A stretch of DNA of 64,000 nucleotides from Psococerastis gibbosa (lineage: Eukaryota > Arthropoda > Insecta > Psocodea > Psocidae), in the NCBI GenBank assembly GCA_963971405.1, contig OZ020489.1, positions 18,440,290 through 18,504,289 on the forward strand, written 5' to 3'. The position numbers and the translations under genes are program-made. Under the pieces are notes generated by a model that saw only the letters and a program-made list of their open reading frames with translations, made no database searches and had not been told where the DNA came from. Below are positions 54,170 to 64,000 of this stretch, one piece after another. Numbering within the stretch: position 1 is the stretch's first letter; each line of letters opens with the position of its first letter.

Positions 54170-55440
54170 TTACTATTATATAACTCCTACTGAGGAAAAC
54201 AGTGGACGTTAGCATCCTTGGTATCTGATGTGTCTTTCCCGTTAAGAATGGGTATCCTCGGAGTGTCCTGCCAGTATGAACGGCGAACGGCAAGGTAGAG
54301 GAGGCGATGACGAGCCCAGGATCTCATTTCCGAACGAACGCCCCGTTCTATGGGGTTTGAGTGAGTGATTCTGTCAATGGGGCTGTGGTATAGCGCACTC
54401 TCATTACTGCTCTCTTTCAAGGACCAAGTTCAATTTCCTGGTTAGGGGCTGATCCCCCCAACCCTCCTTCGCACGCCGGGCTCTTTCATGCTATTTGTAA
54501 GGGATGCAATTTCGTTGGTTTGAGATCAGCGCGCTTCTTAAATTCCGATTTTTATCGGAGCATCTTTCAATTTCGTGGCACTCGCGTTGCTATGGATACT
54601 TCGTTTCTTTTTTTCTTTTTTTGTTGGTTTTTTGCGATGGGAAAGAAGTTCATTTTCATCGGCTCTTTTAAAGGATTGTTGTTAAGAGAGGTTACCTGAT
54701 TGGCACCGCAGTTGACCTTTTCGCTTTCCCACTTGCGGGTGTTTTGTATCTGATACTATATGTGATTGATCAAATTGATCTTGTTTGACGTCGCATTTCC
54801 TCGGCAGTTATGACAAGAGGTACTACTGTGTACTTATTGTAATACGTACGGCAGCCTATGTTGTTGAGATACCTGGATTTGAAAAATAGTAGCCCATGTA
54901 AAATGTCATTGTTTTGGGCTATTACAGTACAACAATATTTATTACTGTACATCTAAAGATATAGTATATAATATATACGATATATAGATAGATATACTGT
55001 ATGTAAGAAATATTGTAGTATATACAATATATTTATAGTATAAGTTATATTCGCCCATATGGAAAATAAAGACAATTTTCTTTCTTCTTTATTATTTCAA
55101 TTGGCATTGTTTCTCTCCAATAACCCCAACGCTTTGGGTTGCAGCTACCCTTTTTTATAAAAGGGTAATTTAGACGATAATAATGTGAAGTGACATTAAT
55201 TTTAACATTGCCTATAATACTTTACAATAAAAAATACTGTCCGAGACCGAGTAACAATTAAAGGCTACGTGGGTTAACTGTACGAGTGGGCCGAAAGGCC
55301 TATAATTGGGCCAGTTTTACTGCAGACAAAAACCGCTTTCTTTTCTTTTTGTGTCCCACTGTTTTAAATGTTAATTGTAAGAACGCACTTATCCTATCAT
55401 GAACACTCCTGCTGAAAGCTGAAAGCAAAGCAACAACGGA
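54170..55440. other. non-coding stretch with LINE-like 3' tails
   Basis: AAAATAAAGACAATTTTCTT at 55061 and GGGCCGAAAGGCCTATAATT near 55285 resemble the LINE-type tail at 40740. The block 54420-54760 is unique and pyrimidine-rich. No gene recognised. Confidence 0.4.
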
Positions 55441-55446
55441 AAAGAA

Positions 55447-55672
55447 TTAATAGGCTATAAGAACGGGGGTTACAAGAACCGCGCGAACCTGTGTAGGTGG
55501 GGACTTGCGAATGCGGACGACAAGACGACGGCCACTGACTTGTCCGAGACTAGCAGAAGCCGTGTCCCAGACAGATCTCTCAGATGCTAATGACAAGGCT
55601 ATCCAGGCCACAATGTTGTGGATCAACGTGTCCCAGGCCCGACAGGTTAAGTAAGTAAGTAAGTAAGTAACA
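55447..55672 (+). repeat. GC-richer segment ending in (GTAA)n
   Basis: The segment has several short frames on both strands and ends with GACAGGTTAAGTAAGTAAGT (six GTAA-type units). A 3' simple-repeat tail suggests a retroelement end, possibly LINE-derived, but I find no diagnostic motif. Confidence 0.35.
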
Positions 55673-55679
55673 GAAAAAA

Positions 55680-56150
55680 ACATTTAAATACGGTAATAAA
55701 ACAAACCCTCTCCAAAGCAGACGACTTACAACTATTTTGTCATGTTGGTACTTGGTATCACTATAGAGCTCAGAAAAAAGTTTCGTCCACGCCTTGCTAA
55801 TGTAGCGATGAACAGAAATTAATCTCGATTGGCAAAGAATCTGCAATACATGTAAATTCATAAAAGTATGTAAATTTATGTTTAATACTCCAAGATAAGT
55901 TATTCTTTTTCGTTCCTGCTGCAGCTGCAGAGCGTGCTAGAGTTAACCCATTTAAATGAGAAAAGTGTTGAAAGTGATAAAATCAGCTGCTGCAGTGGTT
56001 TAACATTGTCCGTTATGTTTGACTCGCCGAATTTAAATAAACATCTTGCAATCAGTCATTTAGTACGAGGGTGGAAATACTTTTGTTGGACTCGACGTAA
56101 AAACTTACAGACCATGCTGGTATAATATTTTTAATTATCTGCATTTAGAA
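55680..56150. other. non-coding stretch
   Basis: No gene and no matched repeat. A CTGCTGCAGCTGCAG palindrome lies at 55917-55931. Confidence 0.4.
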
Positions 56151-56155
56151 ATCAG

Positions 56156-56506
56156 TTGCCTACTTTCAAATGGGTCTATCTCCGTTTGACCTTCAGGAGA
56201 GCTGAAAAACTGATTCTCTCTTAATTCCTTATCCCCCCTTAACTCGCAATTAATATGTGGCAGCCATGTTTGTTATTTTTCACACATGATCACAATCGTG
56301 GAAGCTGATAGGCTGCGGTGGAGCTAGCACGTTTTGATGAGGAAAGGATGGCGATAGATTTTCTTAAAAATAAGTCTAACTTTAGAGTAACATTTAACAC
56401 GGGAAAAAAATATTTCTGACGCCGCAGTGTTATGTCTTCCAATCCAATCAATAACTCATATTCCAAAAAATGGAGATAGACCCATTTCAAAATAGGCAAC
56501 TCAAAT
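56156..56506. mobile_element. inverted-repeat (MITE-like) element
   Basis: CAGTTGCCTACTTTCAAATG then GGTCTATCTCC at the left pairs with the complement of AATGGAGATAGACCCATTTC and AAAATAGGCAACTC at the right, arms of about 30 bp with few mismatches. Between them lies about 290 bp without coding content. The target duplication is unclear. Confidence 0.65.
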
Positions 56507-56509
56507 ACT

Positions 56510-57320
56510 CTTCTTAAGGCCTCATTCGTAAAAAGGCTACTAATAAGTTTATTAGGTACTTGCCATTTTAGATAGATTTGGTACACGTTCAAAAGGTACC
56601 TACTTCATCAGTTTCTACAATCCTTGGGCAGTGCAAGTCCTGCAAAGAGCATTATCACACGGTATGTGCTATATAGAATAAAAGCTCGTCTGTCTTTCTT
56701 TTCGCTTTGGGAACCATAAATTTGTGTTGCCGAAGAGTGGAAGCTCTTACCTCCTCCTCTTCCAGCAGCACTCAGCTCAGCAGTGGTTTATGGGCGGAAA
56801 AAGCCAGCTGCAAATTTGATTGCACGAGAAAGTTTTTGTGTAATATCTGGAGTGTACGGAATAAGGATTGAGAGGCGTGAGATTGGACAGCGGAATCCCT
56901 GGACGAAGGGGCCTTCTTTAACGCCCCCCTTTTTTGAATTGATTTTGACTTGTTATTTTGGCTTCTTATAGTTACGAAACATATACTTAATAGGATTTTT
57001 TTCTTATTCTAGTCTATACTGTATGTATATGTATACATACTGTATGTGGCTATAGAAACGCAAGTGTCGTAAACAATGTCAATTTGAAATAACAAAAAAC
57101 TTTCCTCGACTCATCACGTACATGCGCCATACCTACTCCATACAATACCATACAATACGTACATACTTATTTCCAATAAAGTTGATGTTGCTTTAAATCA
57201 TTTAATCTTGTCTTAATTAATTTTCCCCCTAAAACGGGCCTAGCCCATGTAGGGCAAAACTATTCTTTTTGTACTATATAGGCCTATATTGTTTTTTTAG
57301 AGATACATAATTAATTCATT
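56510..57320. other. non-coding stretch
   Basis: No gene recognised. (ATAC)-type low complexity near 57015-57050 and TACCATACAATACCATACAA near 57130-57155. Confidence 0.4.
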
Positions 57321-57324
57321 CACA

Positions 57325-57460
57325 TATTTTGAAAGATTAATCGCATACAAGCAATTTATTGAGTACATCCGAATAACCTCTTCTGTCGTCCCTATATGTA
57401 ACTTCATATCTGAGTTACGGCTGGTCCCCGATCAGAAAGTGTGTAGAGAAATGTATACAT
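57325..57460 (+). repeat. dispersed repeat family R, copy 3
   Basis: AAAGATTAATCGCATACAAG, CAATTTATTGAGTACATCCG, TAACTTCATATCTGAGTTACG and CCCCGATCAGAAAGTGTGTAG align with the other R copies at lower identity. Confidence 0.65.
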
Positions 57461-57529
57461 TTTACATACGCGTAGTAACGTCGTGTATAATATAATAATT
57501 GTTCTCATTCTCTTAACTACATTTTTTAA

Positions 57530-58040
57530 AGGGTTAATCGCATACAAACAATTTAGGGGTTGTCCACTAATCACGTGATGTTTTTTAATTAACCCCTTCC
57601 TCCCCCTTGGTGATACGTGGTGAGGTTTGAGACTACCTCCCCCCCCCCAATCACGTGTCTTTTTTTAGTACCGTACCTACAATGAATCCTAAAATTTTTA
57701 AATACGGGTATAAAGTATAATCTAATTTTATTCTATTATTCTAGAAAATTAAGAACCATGATAAAAATGCCCGGGCGCAAGGACTTCGTTCTTTGCCTCT
57801 TTGCTCTTTGCTTTTCGGTTTCGAAAACACGCGTTTGACGAAAAAGTAAAAACACGTGATATCTTACTATACCCCCTCCCCCATGTGATATTTCGTGATT
57901 TTTGCCGAACCCCTCCCCCCTTTTGAACCTCACGTGATTATTGGACAGCCCCTTAATAAATCCATCCGATTGACCTCTCCAGTCGCCTCAATGAGTACCG
58001 TAAATTAATACTTGTGCTGAGTTACGACACGTTACGCGTT
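57530..58040 (+). repeat. dispersed repeat family R, copy 4, interrupted
   Basis: The first part (57530-57555) ends at CGCATACAAACAATTTA. The rest (57953-58040) resumes TTAATAAATCCATCCGATTG, then GAGTTACGACACG. The break is exactly the insertion at 57556-57952. Confidence 0.75.
57556..57952. mobile_element. PIF/Harbinger-like non-autonomous element with TTA target duplication
   Basis: The inverted ends are GGGGTTGTCCACTAATCACG and (reverse complement) GGGGCTGTCCAATAATCACG, continuing into TGA. TTA flanks both sides (57553-57555, 57953-57955) inside repeat R. It is C-rich near both ends with repeated CACGTGAT boxes. No transposase. Confidence 0.9.
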
Positions 58041-58592
58041 GATGCAAACGGACCCCAACGTCAAGACTGATCATTCTGAGTTATTGTAGCATAGCCAATT
58101 ATTATTAACGCATCTAATCAAGAAAGTAATAGAATTTCGTTTGTGCTCAACCAACCATTAAGCGTATTAAGCAAAGCATTCTTGAGAACGGCTTTGTTTC
58201 TTAGTAAATTTGAAATGTTTCCGAGTATTCACGCGTGAGAAATTGGCAATTGACTGATTGATTCTGAGTTTCTGGCTGCGTTCCGGGATTTATATGGGAA
58301 AACTAGTGACCGGCAACTTGTCCTCTAACTAGCAAATTCCTTTTTTAATGCTGTACGTAATTAAGCAATTCGCGTTTCATTGTTGTGCATGTCACATTCA
58401 TCATATCCAGTCTCATAGTGTGTGATTCTGATTCCCATTGAGATTATTTATTTGTGGTAAACTCTTGCTCTTATATGTTAACATATCCATAGCCCACATT
58501 AGAACGTAGGCTACATTTACATCTTTGATACCTCCCACTTTTGCGTAAACTCTACTATTTATGTAGCCTACTGTAGCTTGTATTATATGAGA

Positions 58593-59035
58593 CAGGGGTT
58601 CTCAAAGTGTGGGTCGCGACCCCAAAGCGGGTCGCGAAAAATTTCCAAGTGGGTCGCGGGGTGGTCTCGTCTGCCAGTTATACACTAGATAGAATTGAAT
58701 TGAATGACAAGTTTTTTTTCAATTTAAGTCATATTTTTTTAAAGATTGGTGGGAACCAAAGATATATAATAGAAATTGGCGGGAACCAACGATATTAAAT
58801 AGAATAGATCGATAGACCAATGGGAGAATTCATTGGGCTAGGTGTTCCTTTGTAGGTGGCAGCAGATTAAAAACCGATAAAAAACCCACCACTTTCTAAT
58901 TACAATTTCAAAAATTTTCCTCCCGGGGGAGAAACCCGGGCCCCCCTTTTTGGAGTCGTAAAAAGAATGCGTGGAAACCCGTTTCCTTTGGCATATCCTT
59001 TGAAAAATTATATATCATTTAGGGGTCCGCGACGA
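58593..59035. mobile_element. hAT-like element, right end unclear
   Basis: The left end CAGGGGTTCTCAAAGTGTGG then GTCGCGACCC is a widespread animal hAT terminus, with GGGTCGCG repeated three times. Near the right, GGGGTCCGCGACGAAAAATG may be the partner, but no CA..TG end or target duplication was found. The interior has a duplicated (A/T)GG(T/C)GGGAACCAA segment (58746, 58778). Confidence 0.55.
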
Positions 59036-59039
59036 AAAA

Positions 59040-59165
59040 TGTCCTGAAGAACTTTTTATGAACTTATATAGACATAGAGGCCCAGCCCATTGGTTCCTGG
59101 TCCAATGACAGTGACCCCGTGGATTTCGGCCCATATTGCTTTCCAATGTTTTATATTGTATCCGT
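59040..59165 (+). mobile_element. family P element, fragment
   Basis: GTCCTGAAGAACTTTTTATG, CCAATGACAGTGACCCCGTG and GATTTCGG match the start of the longer P copies. Confidence 0.5.
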
Positions 59166-59309
59166 ATATGAATTTTCTTCAAAACCAAAACCTTGCTTTA
59201 GAAAGCACGTTGTTCTGTTTTGTTACTCTTTTTAGCACCTAAAATACAACTGAAGTTAGAAAGCGTCGTGTATTTATTTACCAAATCCGATGCGATAATT
59301 TTGTTTCTT

Positions 59310-59495
59310 TTTAAAAAAAAGATTAATCGCATACATCAATTTAATGAATACATCCGCTTGACCTCTTCAGTCGCCTCTGTATAGTTTTACTAGTACCCGT
59401 GTTGAGTTACGACACGTCTCCGATCGCATGGCGTGTAGCGACTCGCACAAGTACAAGCACGCTACCACCTGGCCATCGAAGTCGATAAATTTTGG
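59310..59495 (+). repeat. dispersed repeat family R, copy 5
   Basis: AAAAGATTAATCGCATACAT, TACATCCGCTTGACCTCTTC, ACCCGTGTTGAGTTACGACA, CGTCTCCGATCGCATGGCGT and GGCCATCGAAGTCGATAAAT form one of the two best copies. Confidence 0.8.
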
Positions 59496-59499
59496 CATG

Positions 59500-60300
59500 T
59501 AAAGGGAAGTAACCCGAATATTCCAAGTGTAAATCGCGATTCCACCCTTTCCATACGCTACCGACGGGCAAAAATGCATTTTTTCAAGCAATTTAAATGA
59601 TACATTTGCCGACCGTTTGTTTGACCACCTTGATTTAATAAAAAGAAATCCGCATCTCCGTAGTGCAGTGTCCGGGAGCGTTCAACACGTATACGGCTAT
59701 ATATACTGGCAAATGACAATTTCCTAACATACTCATTAAAAGACTTTATTCGAAGAACACCTTGAAACCTACACTACTCATTTAATGACCCGTTCTCGAC
59801 ACAGCAACTCAGCTGTTTTGTTGCGTATTGTTGTGATGATAGAATTGGAAGAAAACTGAGGAGCTAAAGAAGGTCTTTTCCTTTTTCACATGACATTTCG
59901 TTGATTGAAAATACGAGAACTTTTTGAAAATATAGCTGATATTTCTCCCAGACACCTTGGACCCTTTCTGGACTCACCTTTAAGCCCCTTTGAAGTGTAT
60001 GGGCTCAATTTGCCTGGGGTAAAATTCATATTATAGCTGACTTGGCGCTCCTGACTGACCAGATTATATTGCTTTATAAATTGAAATTTCACCCCTTCTT
60101 CAATGTCTGAAGATTGCTTTCTCCTAGCTGTCCCTTTGCTGCTTTCTTTTGTATTACTTCCATTTCATGATCTCTGATTTAATGTAATGTGTTTCCAGCG
60201 AGGTTCGTTGGGTTACGTGTAGCGAAGGTAGAGAATAGAGCAGTAGAGAACACCTAAAAATATGTGCTGTCTACTGTTCGACCATTCATTTAATATTACC
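59500..60300. other. non-coding stretch
   Basis: No gene or matched repeat recognised. Confidence 0.4.
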
Positions 60301-60742
60301 TTAGACCATATAATACTCTAGACACGGCATTCTAGATGCACTGCGTGAGAAAGTTGAGGCACCAACATTGTGTTTATCTTTTGCCAGCGGGTGACGTCAC
60401 AGCCCTGATTACCTAGCAACAAAGACTCTAGTTTGTTTTTTGAAAAAATAACGGACTGATCGTTAAAAGTTTGAATATTAAATAAGTTTCACCAAAGTTA
60501 AAAAATGTGCTCACTCCAATTAATTAATTAATTAACTAAGAAAAACTTGAAAATAATAAGTTCGCGCCTCTAAAAGCAGCTGCTTTGGCCAATGTGTTAC
60601 TTCATTTTATGTTGATCCCTCTGAAATTCTAACAGGCGTGTCTAGAGTATCATATGGTCTTAGAATATTATACACAACAAAAATATTATTTTTGTGTATA
60701 ATATTCCTTAGACCATGTAATACTCTAGAGTCTAGACACGCC
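60301..60742. mobile_element. three-armed inverted-repeat element with terminal hairpin
   Basis: Arm 1 (60301-60327, TTAGACCATATAATACTCTA then GACACG), arm 2 (60633-60662, complement orientation) and arm 3 (60708-60742, TTAGACCATGTAATACTCTA). Arms 2 and 3 plus GAATATTATACACAACAAAA and its complement make a compact hairpin of about 110 bp. Arm 1 pairs with arm 2 across about 300 bp that contain a CRE-like GTGACGTCAC (60392-60401) and an X-box-like ACCTAGCAAC (60411-60420). Confidence 0.75.
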
Positions 60743-60744
60743 AT

Positions 60745-61795
60745 GCTAAAATTTGCAGTAGCCAAAATCAAATCAATCAATACGGTAATCGATTTTCGAT
60801 GCTTAAAATCCTACTATTTGATATTTCACCTCCAAATCGTAAATAACAAACAGTCCCCGCACCCCTTTCAGTAATATTGATTAGACTTTGTATGTAAAAT
60901 CTTAAAATCACCGAATTGTTCATATGAGTAGAAACCCACTATTTCTCGCCTGTATCTTGAGTTTAGTAAATTTCACCTATATCATTGATACAAGGAAATA
61001 CAAATAAATGTGTCAGCAAAATATCAGCAGGACTTGAAAACAGTAACTTCGAAAATATTAAATAAAACCTCCGCTGATACCATCCATCCACTCAAAAAAT
61101 TGTAACAAAATATTTTACCGAAGAGGATATGAAATAACCAGGCAAAAGAAGATTTTGTAAATTCATTCATGTTGATATTTTTCAGGGTTCTTTGAGAGAT
61201 ACGGAATTAGTAGGCTAAGCCATCCCTTTTTGGAAAAACAATGTTGACAATATACTTTACATTTCAATACACCCCGTACTTCGTCCTAATGGAGTTAGTT
61301 TACTTTGAATGTAATCACCCTTGTCAGATTACCTTATTCTGCCTGCCTATCCCATCAAATTTCTCGACAATTTTTGAAATTAAACAAGTCTATTAACTAT
61401 TATAGTTCATTGTTTCCACTGGCGAATATTATTAAAGCAATGAAGACTGAACAACATACTTACTGACTTACTTACTGAACGTAGATTCAGATTTTTTCCA
61501 AATTTAAGCTGCACACGGGCTGAGCCCTTCAGCATATTACCATTACTCTATAACTTAACTTTTTATGGAAATATAAATTTATTGTATTGTAATTTATTTA
61601 TTGCTTGGCTAAAATTGTCAAACAGCCGTATTTAATCTGTACTGAGGGACAACCCAAAGGATTTTAATGACATCAATCGTACGTTCTTCACTAGACGATC
61701 ACTAGAACGGATTTTATTGAAAGGTTTTGCCACAACCTGTCACAGTCATGGATCATGTAACTAAATAAACGTTTTTTCTTTCTTATTTATTCGTT
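60745..61795. other. non-coding stretch
   Basis: No gene recognised. GCTGCACACGGGCTGAGCCC followed by AAATATAAATTTATTGTATTG at 61509-61590 looks like another LINE-type 3' end. Confidence 0.4.
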
Positions 61796-61799
61796 AGTT

Positions 61800-62250
61800 C
61801 GAGTACCTACAGGAAAGATTTGTGATTTTCGAAATTTTCGATTCCGGGATTTCCAAGTTTTGAGGAACCAAAAAAGCTGTTTTTAGGAATGGTCGGTCAG
61901 TTTGTTTGTCTGTCGGTTCGTCAATTTGTGGTCAAACTACTCCATGGATTTTGTTTTAATTTGGCAAGTAGGTTCACAAAAATCATATCTCAGTGAATTA
62001 TTTTTTATTTTGAGCTCACTCAATTTTGGGCGGTTCATTCTCCGAAAACTCCAAGAAGAGGATAGCAAAAAATTCATTTCAACAATTTTTTTTTAAATTC
62101 ACATACGGTATTCGTTATCAACGTAAATAAAACGCAATATGTCGCTTTCACCTTGATATTTTCGTTCTGGGGGAATAAACATAAAAAAGAAAAATTATCG
62201 CATTTAGCCGTGAATGATTGTCTTAGACTTTATAATTTAACCTGCAGTAC
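61800..62250 (-). repeat. family K repeat, diverged copy
   Basis: It has GAGGAACCAAAAAAGCTGTT, a short TTTGTTTGTCTGTCGGTTCG tract, GTCAAACTACTCCATGGATT, GCAAGTAGGTTCACAAAAAT and TGTCGCTTTCACCTTGATAT, in the same order as 49890-50440. Confidence 0.65.
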
Positions 62251-62342
62251 CTACTAAAATAACTGGCCCAACTACCTAATTATTTAAAAATGACATTGAT
62301 CAACTTTTTTTCATTGTTATCTTATTCTTTACTCTGATCCTC

Positions 62343-62420
62343 TTTAAGGACTTTTTATGGACCCAGGCTTACTTATAGTGGCCCATAGGTCCCTTGTCCA
62401 ATACCAACGACCCCATTTCA
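62343..62420 (+). mobile_element. family P element, terminal fragment
   Basis: AAGGACTTTTTATGGACCCA, GTGGCCCATAGGTCCCTTGT and CCAATACCAACGACCCCATT give a clean copy of the P terminus, then it stops. Confidence 0.6.
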
Positions 62421-62470
62421 TTGTTATCATCCATTGGACTCATTGCATAGCTCATTGCTGAGTAACTTAA

Positions 62471-62800
62471 GCACCAGGCCAATGTTGGAAAATCCTTTGA
62501 AATTTTGCAGGCTATAAATATTGTCAGTATATTTTATACATCCATAGAAAAATCCACATTTGTTTTCGTCAGTGAACCATTTTTTTTTAACATAAAAATA
62601 ATAAACTCTTTGGGATAAAGAAAATTACGCACCAGGCCAATGTTGGAAAACCCTTTGAAATTTTGCAGGCTATAAATATTGTCAGTATATAATAGATTTT
62701 ATACATCCATGGAGAAATCCACATTTGTTTTCGTCAGTGAACCATTTTTATTTTTTTTTAAATATAAAAATAATAAACTCTTTGGGATAAAGAAAATTAA
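62471..62800 (+). repeat. 158-bp direct tandem duplication
   Basis: GCACCAGGCCAATGTTGGAA starts at 62471 and again at 62629. The units match closely through GCAGGCTATAAATATTGTCA and ACATTTGTTTTCGTCAGTGA to CTTTGGGATAAAGAAAATTA, with small insertions in unit 2. Confidence 0.95.
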
Positions 62801-62950
62801 ATCCGCAGAAAATTTGACCTACTGACAATGTTATGCGCCATAGATCATTTTTTTTTTAATAATCATAACGTTTATGTTTATGTGTTGCAATGCTGTAGTT
62901 TTTAATGGGGTTGGTGTAGTGTGCACTAGTGTTTTTTTTCAGGCAAACTG

Positions 62951-63860
62951 CTATAAGCGCGCTGGGCAACGAGTTGCCCAGGTACCGTCTATAACAGTTC
63001 GCCCTTGTCTATTTGTTCGGTTTTTTTTTTCTTTAAACGGATTAAGGAGATTTTTATAGATAGTGGACTGGAACAGAAACGGGAGCGTGTTTTGGCGTAA
63101 AGTAGCTGCATCAGTAAGAATATCGCTCATAGAGGAGTTATTAGGGAAGGTGCGGTAGCAAGCATACGTAGGACAGACAAAAAGCAGGTGTTGTACATCA
63201 AGTAGTACCTGACAGGTTGGACACATGGGTCAGCCTCGTGTGCCCAATAAGCAGTCGTGTTATTAATACTTCCTCCATGCGGCAAAGGCTTATGTCAGCC
63301 GACACGCCCTACACGAGGTTTGATGGCCCTAAGTTTATTATGTGAAAATTCCGGATTCTCCCAGTGATTTTGCCATCTTTGTATCATAATTCGGGTAGAG
63401 TTAGTCTTAAAATCACTTGGAGAAAAATACGGATGAGGGGGAGAGGGGATCGCAGCCGCTGCTTGGGCAGCTCGGTCAGCTCTGTTGTTGCCTGAGATTC
63501 CTGCATGTGATGGGACCCATCAAAATTTAATTTCGGAAATTGATGCTACCCGTGTGATGGAGTTTCGAATTGTTGTTATTAAAGGATGTGTGGGGTATAT
63601 CTGTTGAATGGCAACAAGTGCTGAAAGACCATCGGATATTATGAGGGACTTGCAGTGTTTAGCGTTACTTATATGTATGATGCATTGTTGGATAGCGACC
63701 AGCATAGATCATATGGATGGTCGCAAGTACCATAAATTATATAAGGGACAGAAATTGCCCAGCCCAGCGCCGGTTATAGGACCTTTATACCGTAAAAGAA
63801 ACAAATGGCTCATTCAGTTAATTTAACAGTATTATATGAAGGAAAGTAAAAGTAAGGTTA
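62951..63860 (-). mobile_element. LINE ORF2 C-terminus with RNase H, frameshifted
   Basis: The minus strand, in order, encodes SLIISDGLSALVAIQQIYPT (RNase H region with the D of the catalytic set), then in another frame WVPSHAGISGNNRADRAAQA (the H-x-G-x-x-G-N-x-x-A-D RNase H motif), FKTNSTRIMIQRWQNHWE, and after a further shift MCPTCQVLLDVQHLLFVCPT (C-x2-C ... H ... C). This order is typical of I/R1/Jockey-type LINEs with a C-terminal RNase H. The two shifts and the stop near 63320 make it dead. The 5' part is not recognised in the remaining window. Confidence 0.8.
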
Positions 63861-63904
63861 AGTAATGGGAGTATCAGACAAATAGCGAGGACCAGGGGAA
63901 GGGA

Positions 63905-63964
63905 AATGGACGGTATAGAAGGGGGGGGGGGTAGGGTTGGAGCGGGATTGGGGGGGAGGGGGTA
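63905..63964 (+). repeat. G-rich tract
   Basis: Several G-runs (including one of about 12 and GGGATTGGGGGGGAGGGGGT) within 60 bp could form G-quadruplexes. It may be another G-run element cut by the window edge. Confidence 0.6.
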
Positions 63965-64000
63965 CGTTGGGACGCGGTGTGATCTCATTACGATACCAGC

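Overview
This is an AT-rich stretch of animal nuclear DNA, not bacterial: the one clear gene is split by GT..AG introns, and most of the rest is transposon debris. An arthropod, or at least an invertebrate, is the likeliest source. This rests on the insect/crustacean-like style of the LINE reverse-transcriptase fragments and the variety of tRNA-derived SINEs, palindromic MITEs and hAT-like elements with long G or C runs. I cannot name the species.

The gene, on the + strand from about 1.0 to 11.35 kb, is an ortholog of RNF121, a multi-pass membrane RING-H2 E3 ubiquitin ligase. Seven exons (4018-4052, 4233-4329, 5488-5687, 6304-6532, 7723-7856, 10362-10463, 11229-11349) join in one frame and encode 305 residues. 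A candidate first exon (1047-1112) brings the protein to 327 residues, the length I recall for human RNF121. Its introns hold a large hAT-like element, SINEs, an inverted-repeat element and LINE remnants.

From 11.4 to 64 kb I find no other convincing host gene. The region is a layered graveyard of mobile elements: (a) palindromic or TIR-bearing MITEs whose ends share a GGCGG-N-TATTCCAC-like core (12.77, 12.97, 15.83, 16.33, 30.05, 32.18, 37.35, 40.04 and 46.61 kb); (b) a roughly 370-bp element with CAGCAGCCCGATCATGGCGA-type ends, four times between 13.46 and 19.58 kb; (c) hAT-like elements, several with intact 8-bp target duplications (20.27, 24.72, 26.20, 33.57 kb); (d) a TTA-flanked Harbinger-like element (57.56 kb); (e) three tRNA-derived or SINE-like families; (f) truncated LINE ends (8.8, 9.3, 26.1, 27.0, 37.6, 43.6, 52.1, 53.9, 62.9 kb); (g) tandem arrays, notably six copies of a unit of about 198 bp at 44.49-45.66 kb.

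The most striking structure is a nested MITE. A palindromic element is interrupted at its exact centre, at TA, by a second TIR element. This arrangement occurs at two separate loci (37.35-38.77 and 46.61-46.97 kb), and in the first a LINE fragment has landed inside the inner element with a 9-bp target duplication. Either the composite moves as one unit or the hairpin centre is a preferred target. Unique stretches between repeats may hold regulatory DNA, but sequence alone does not prove it.
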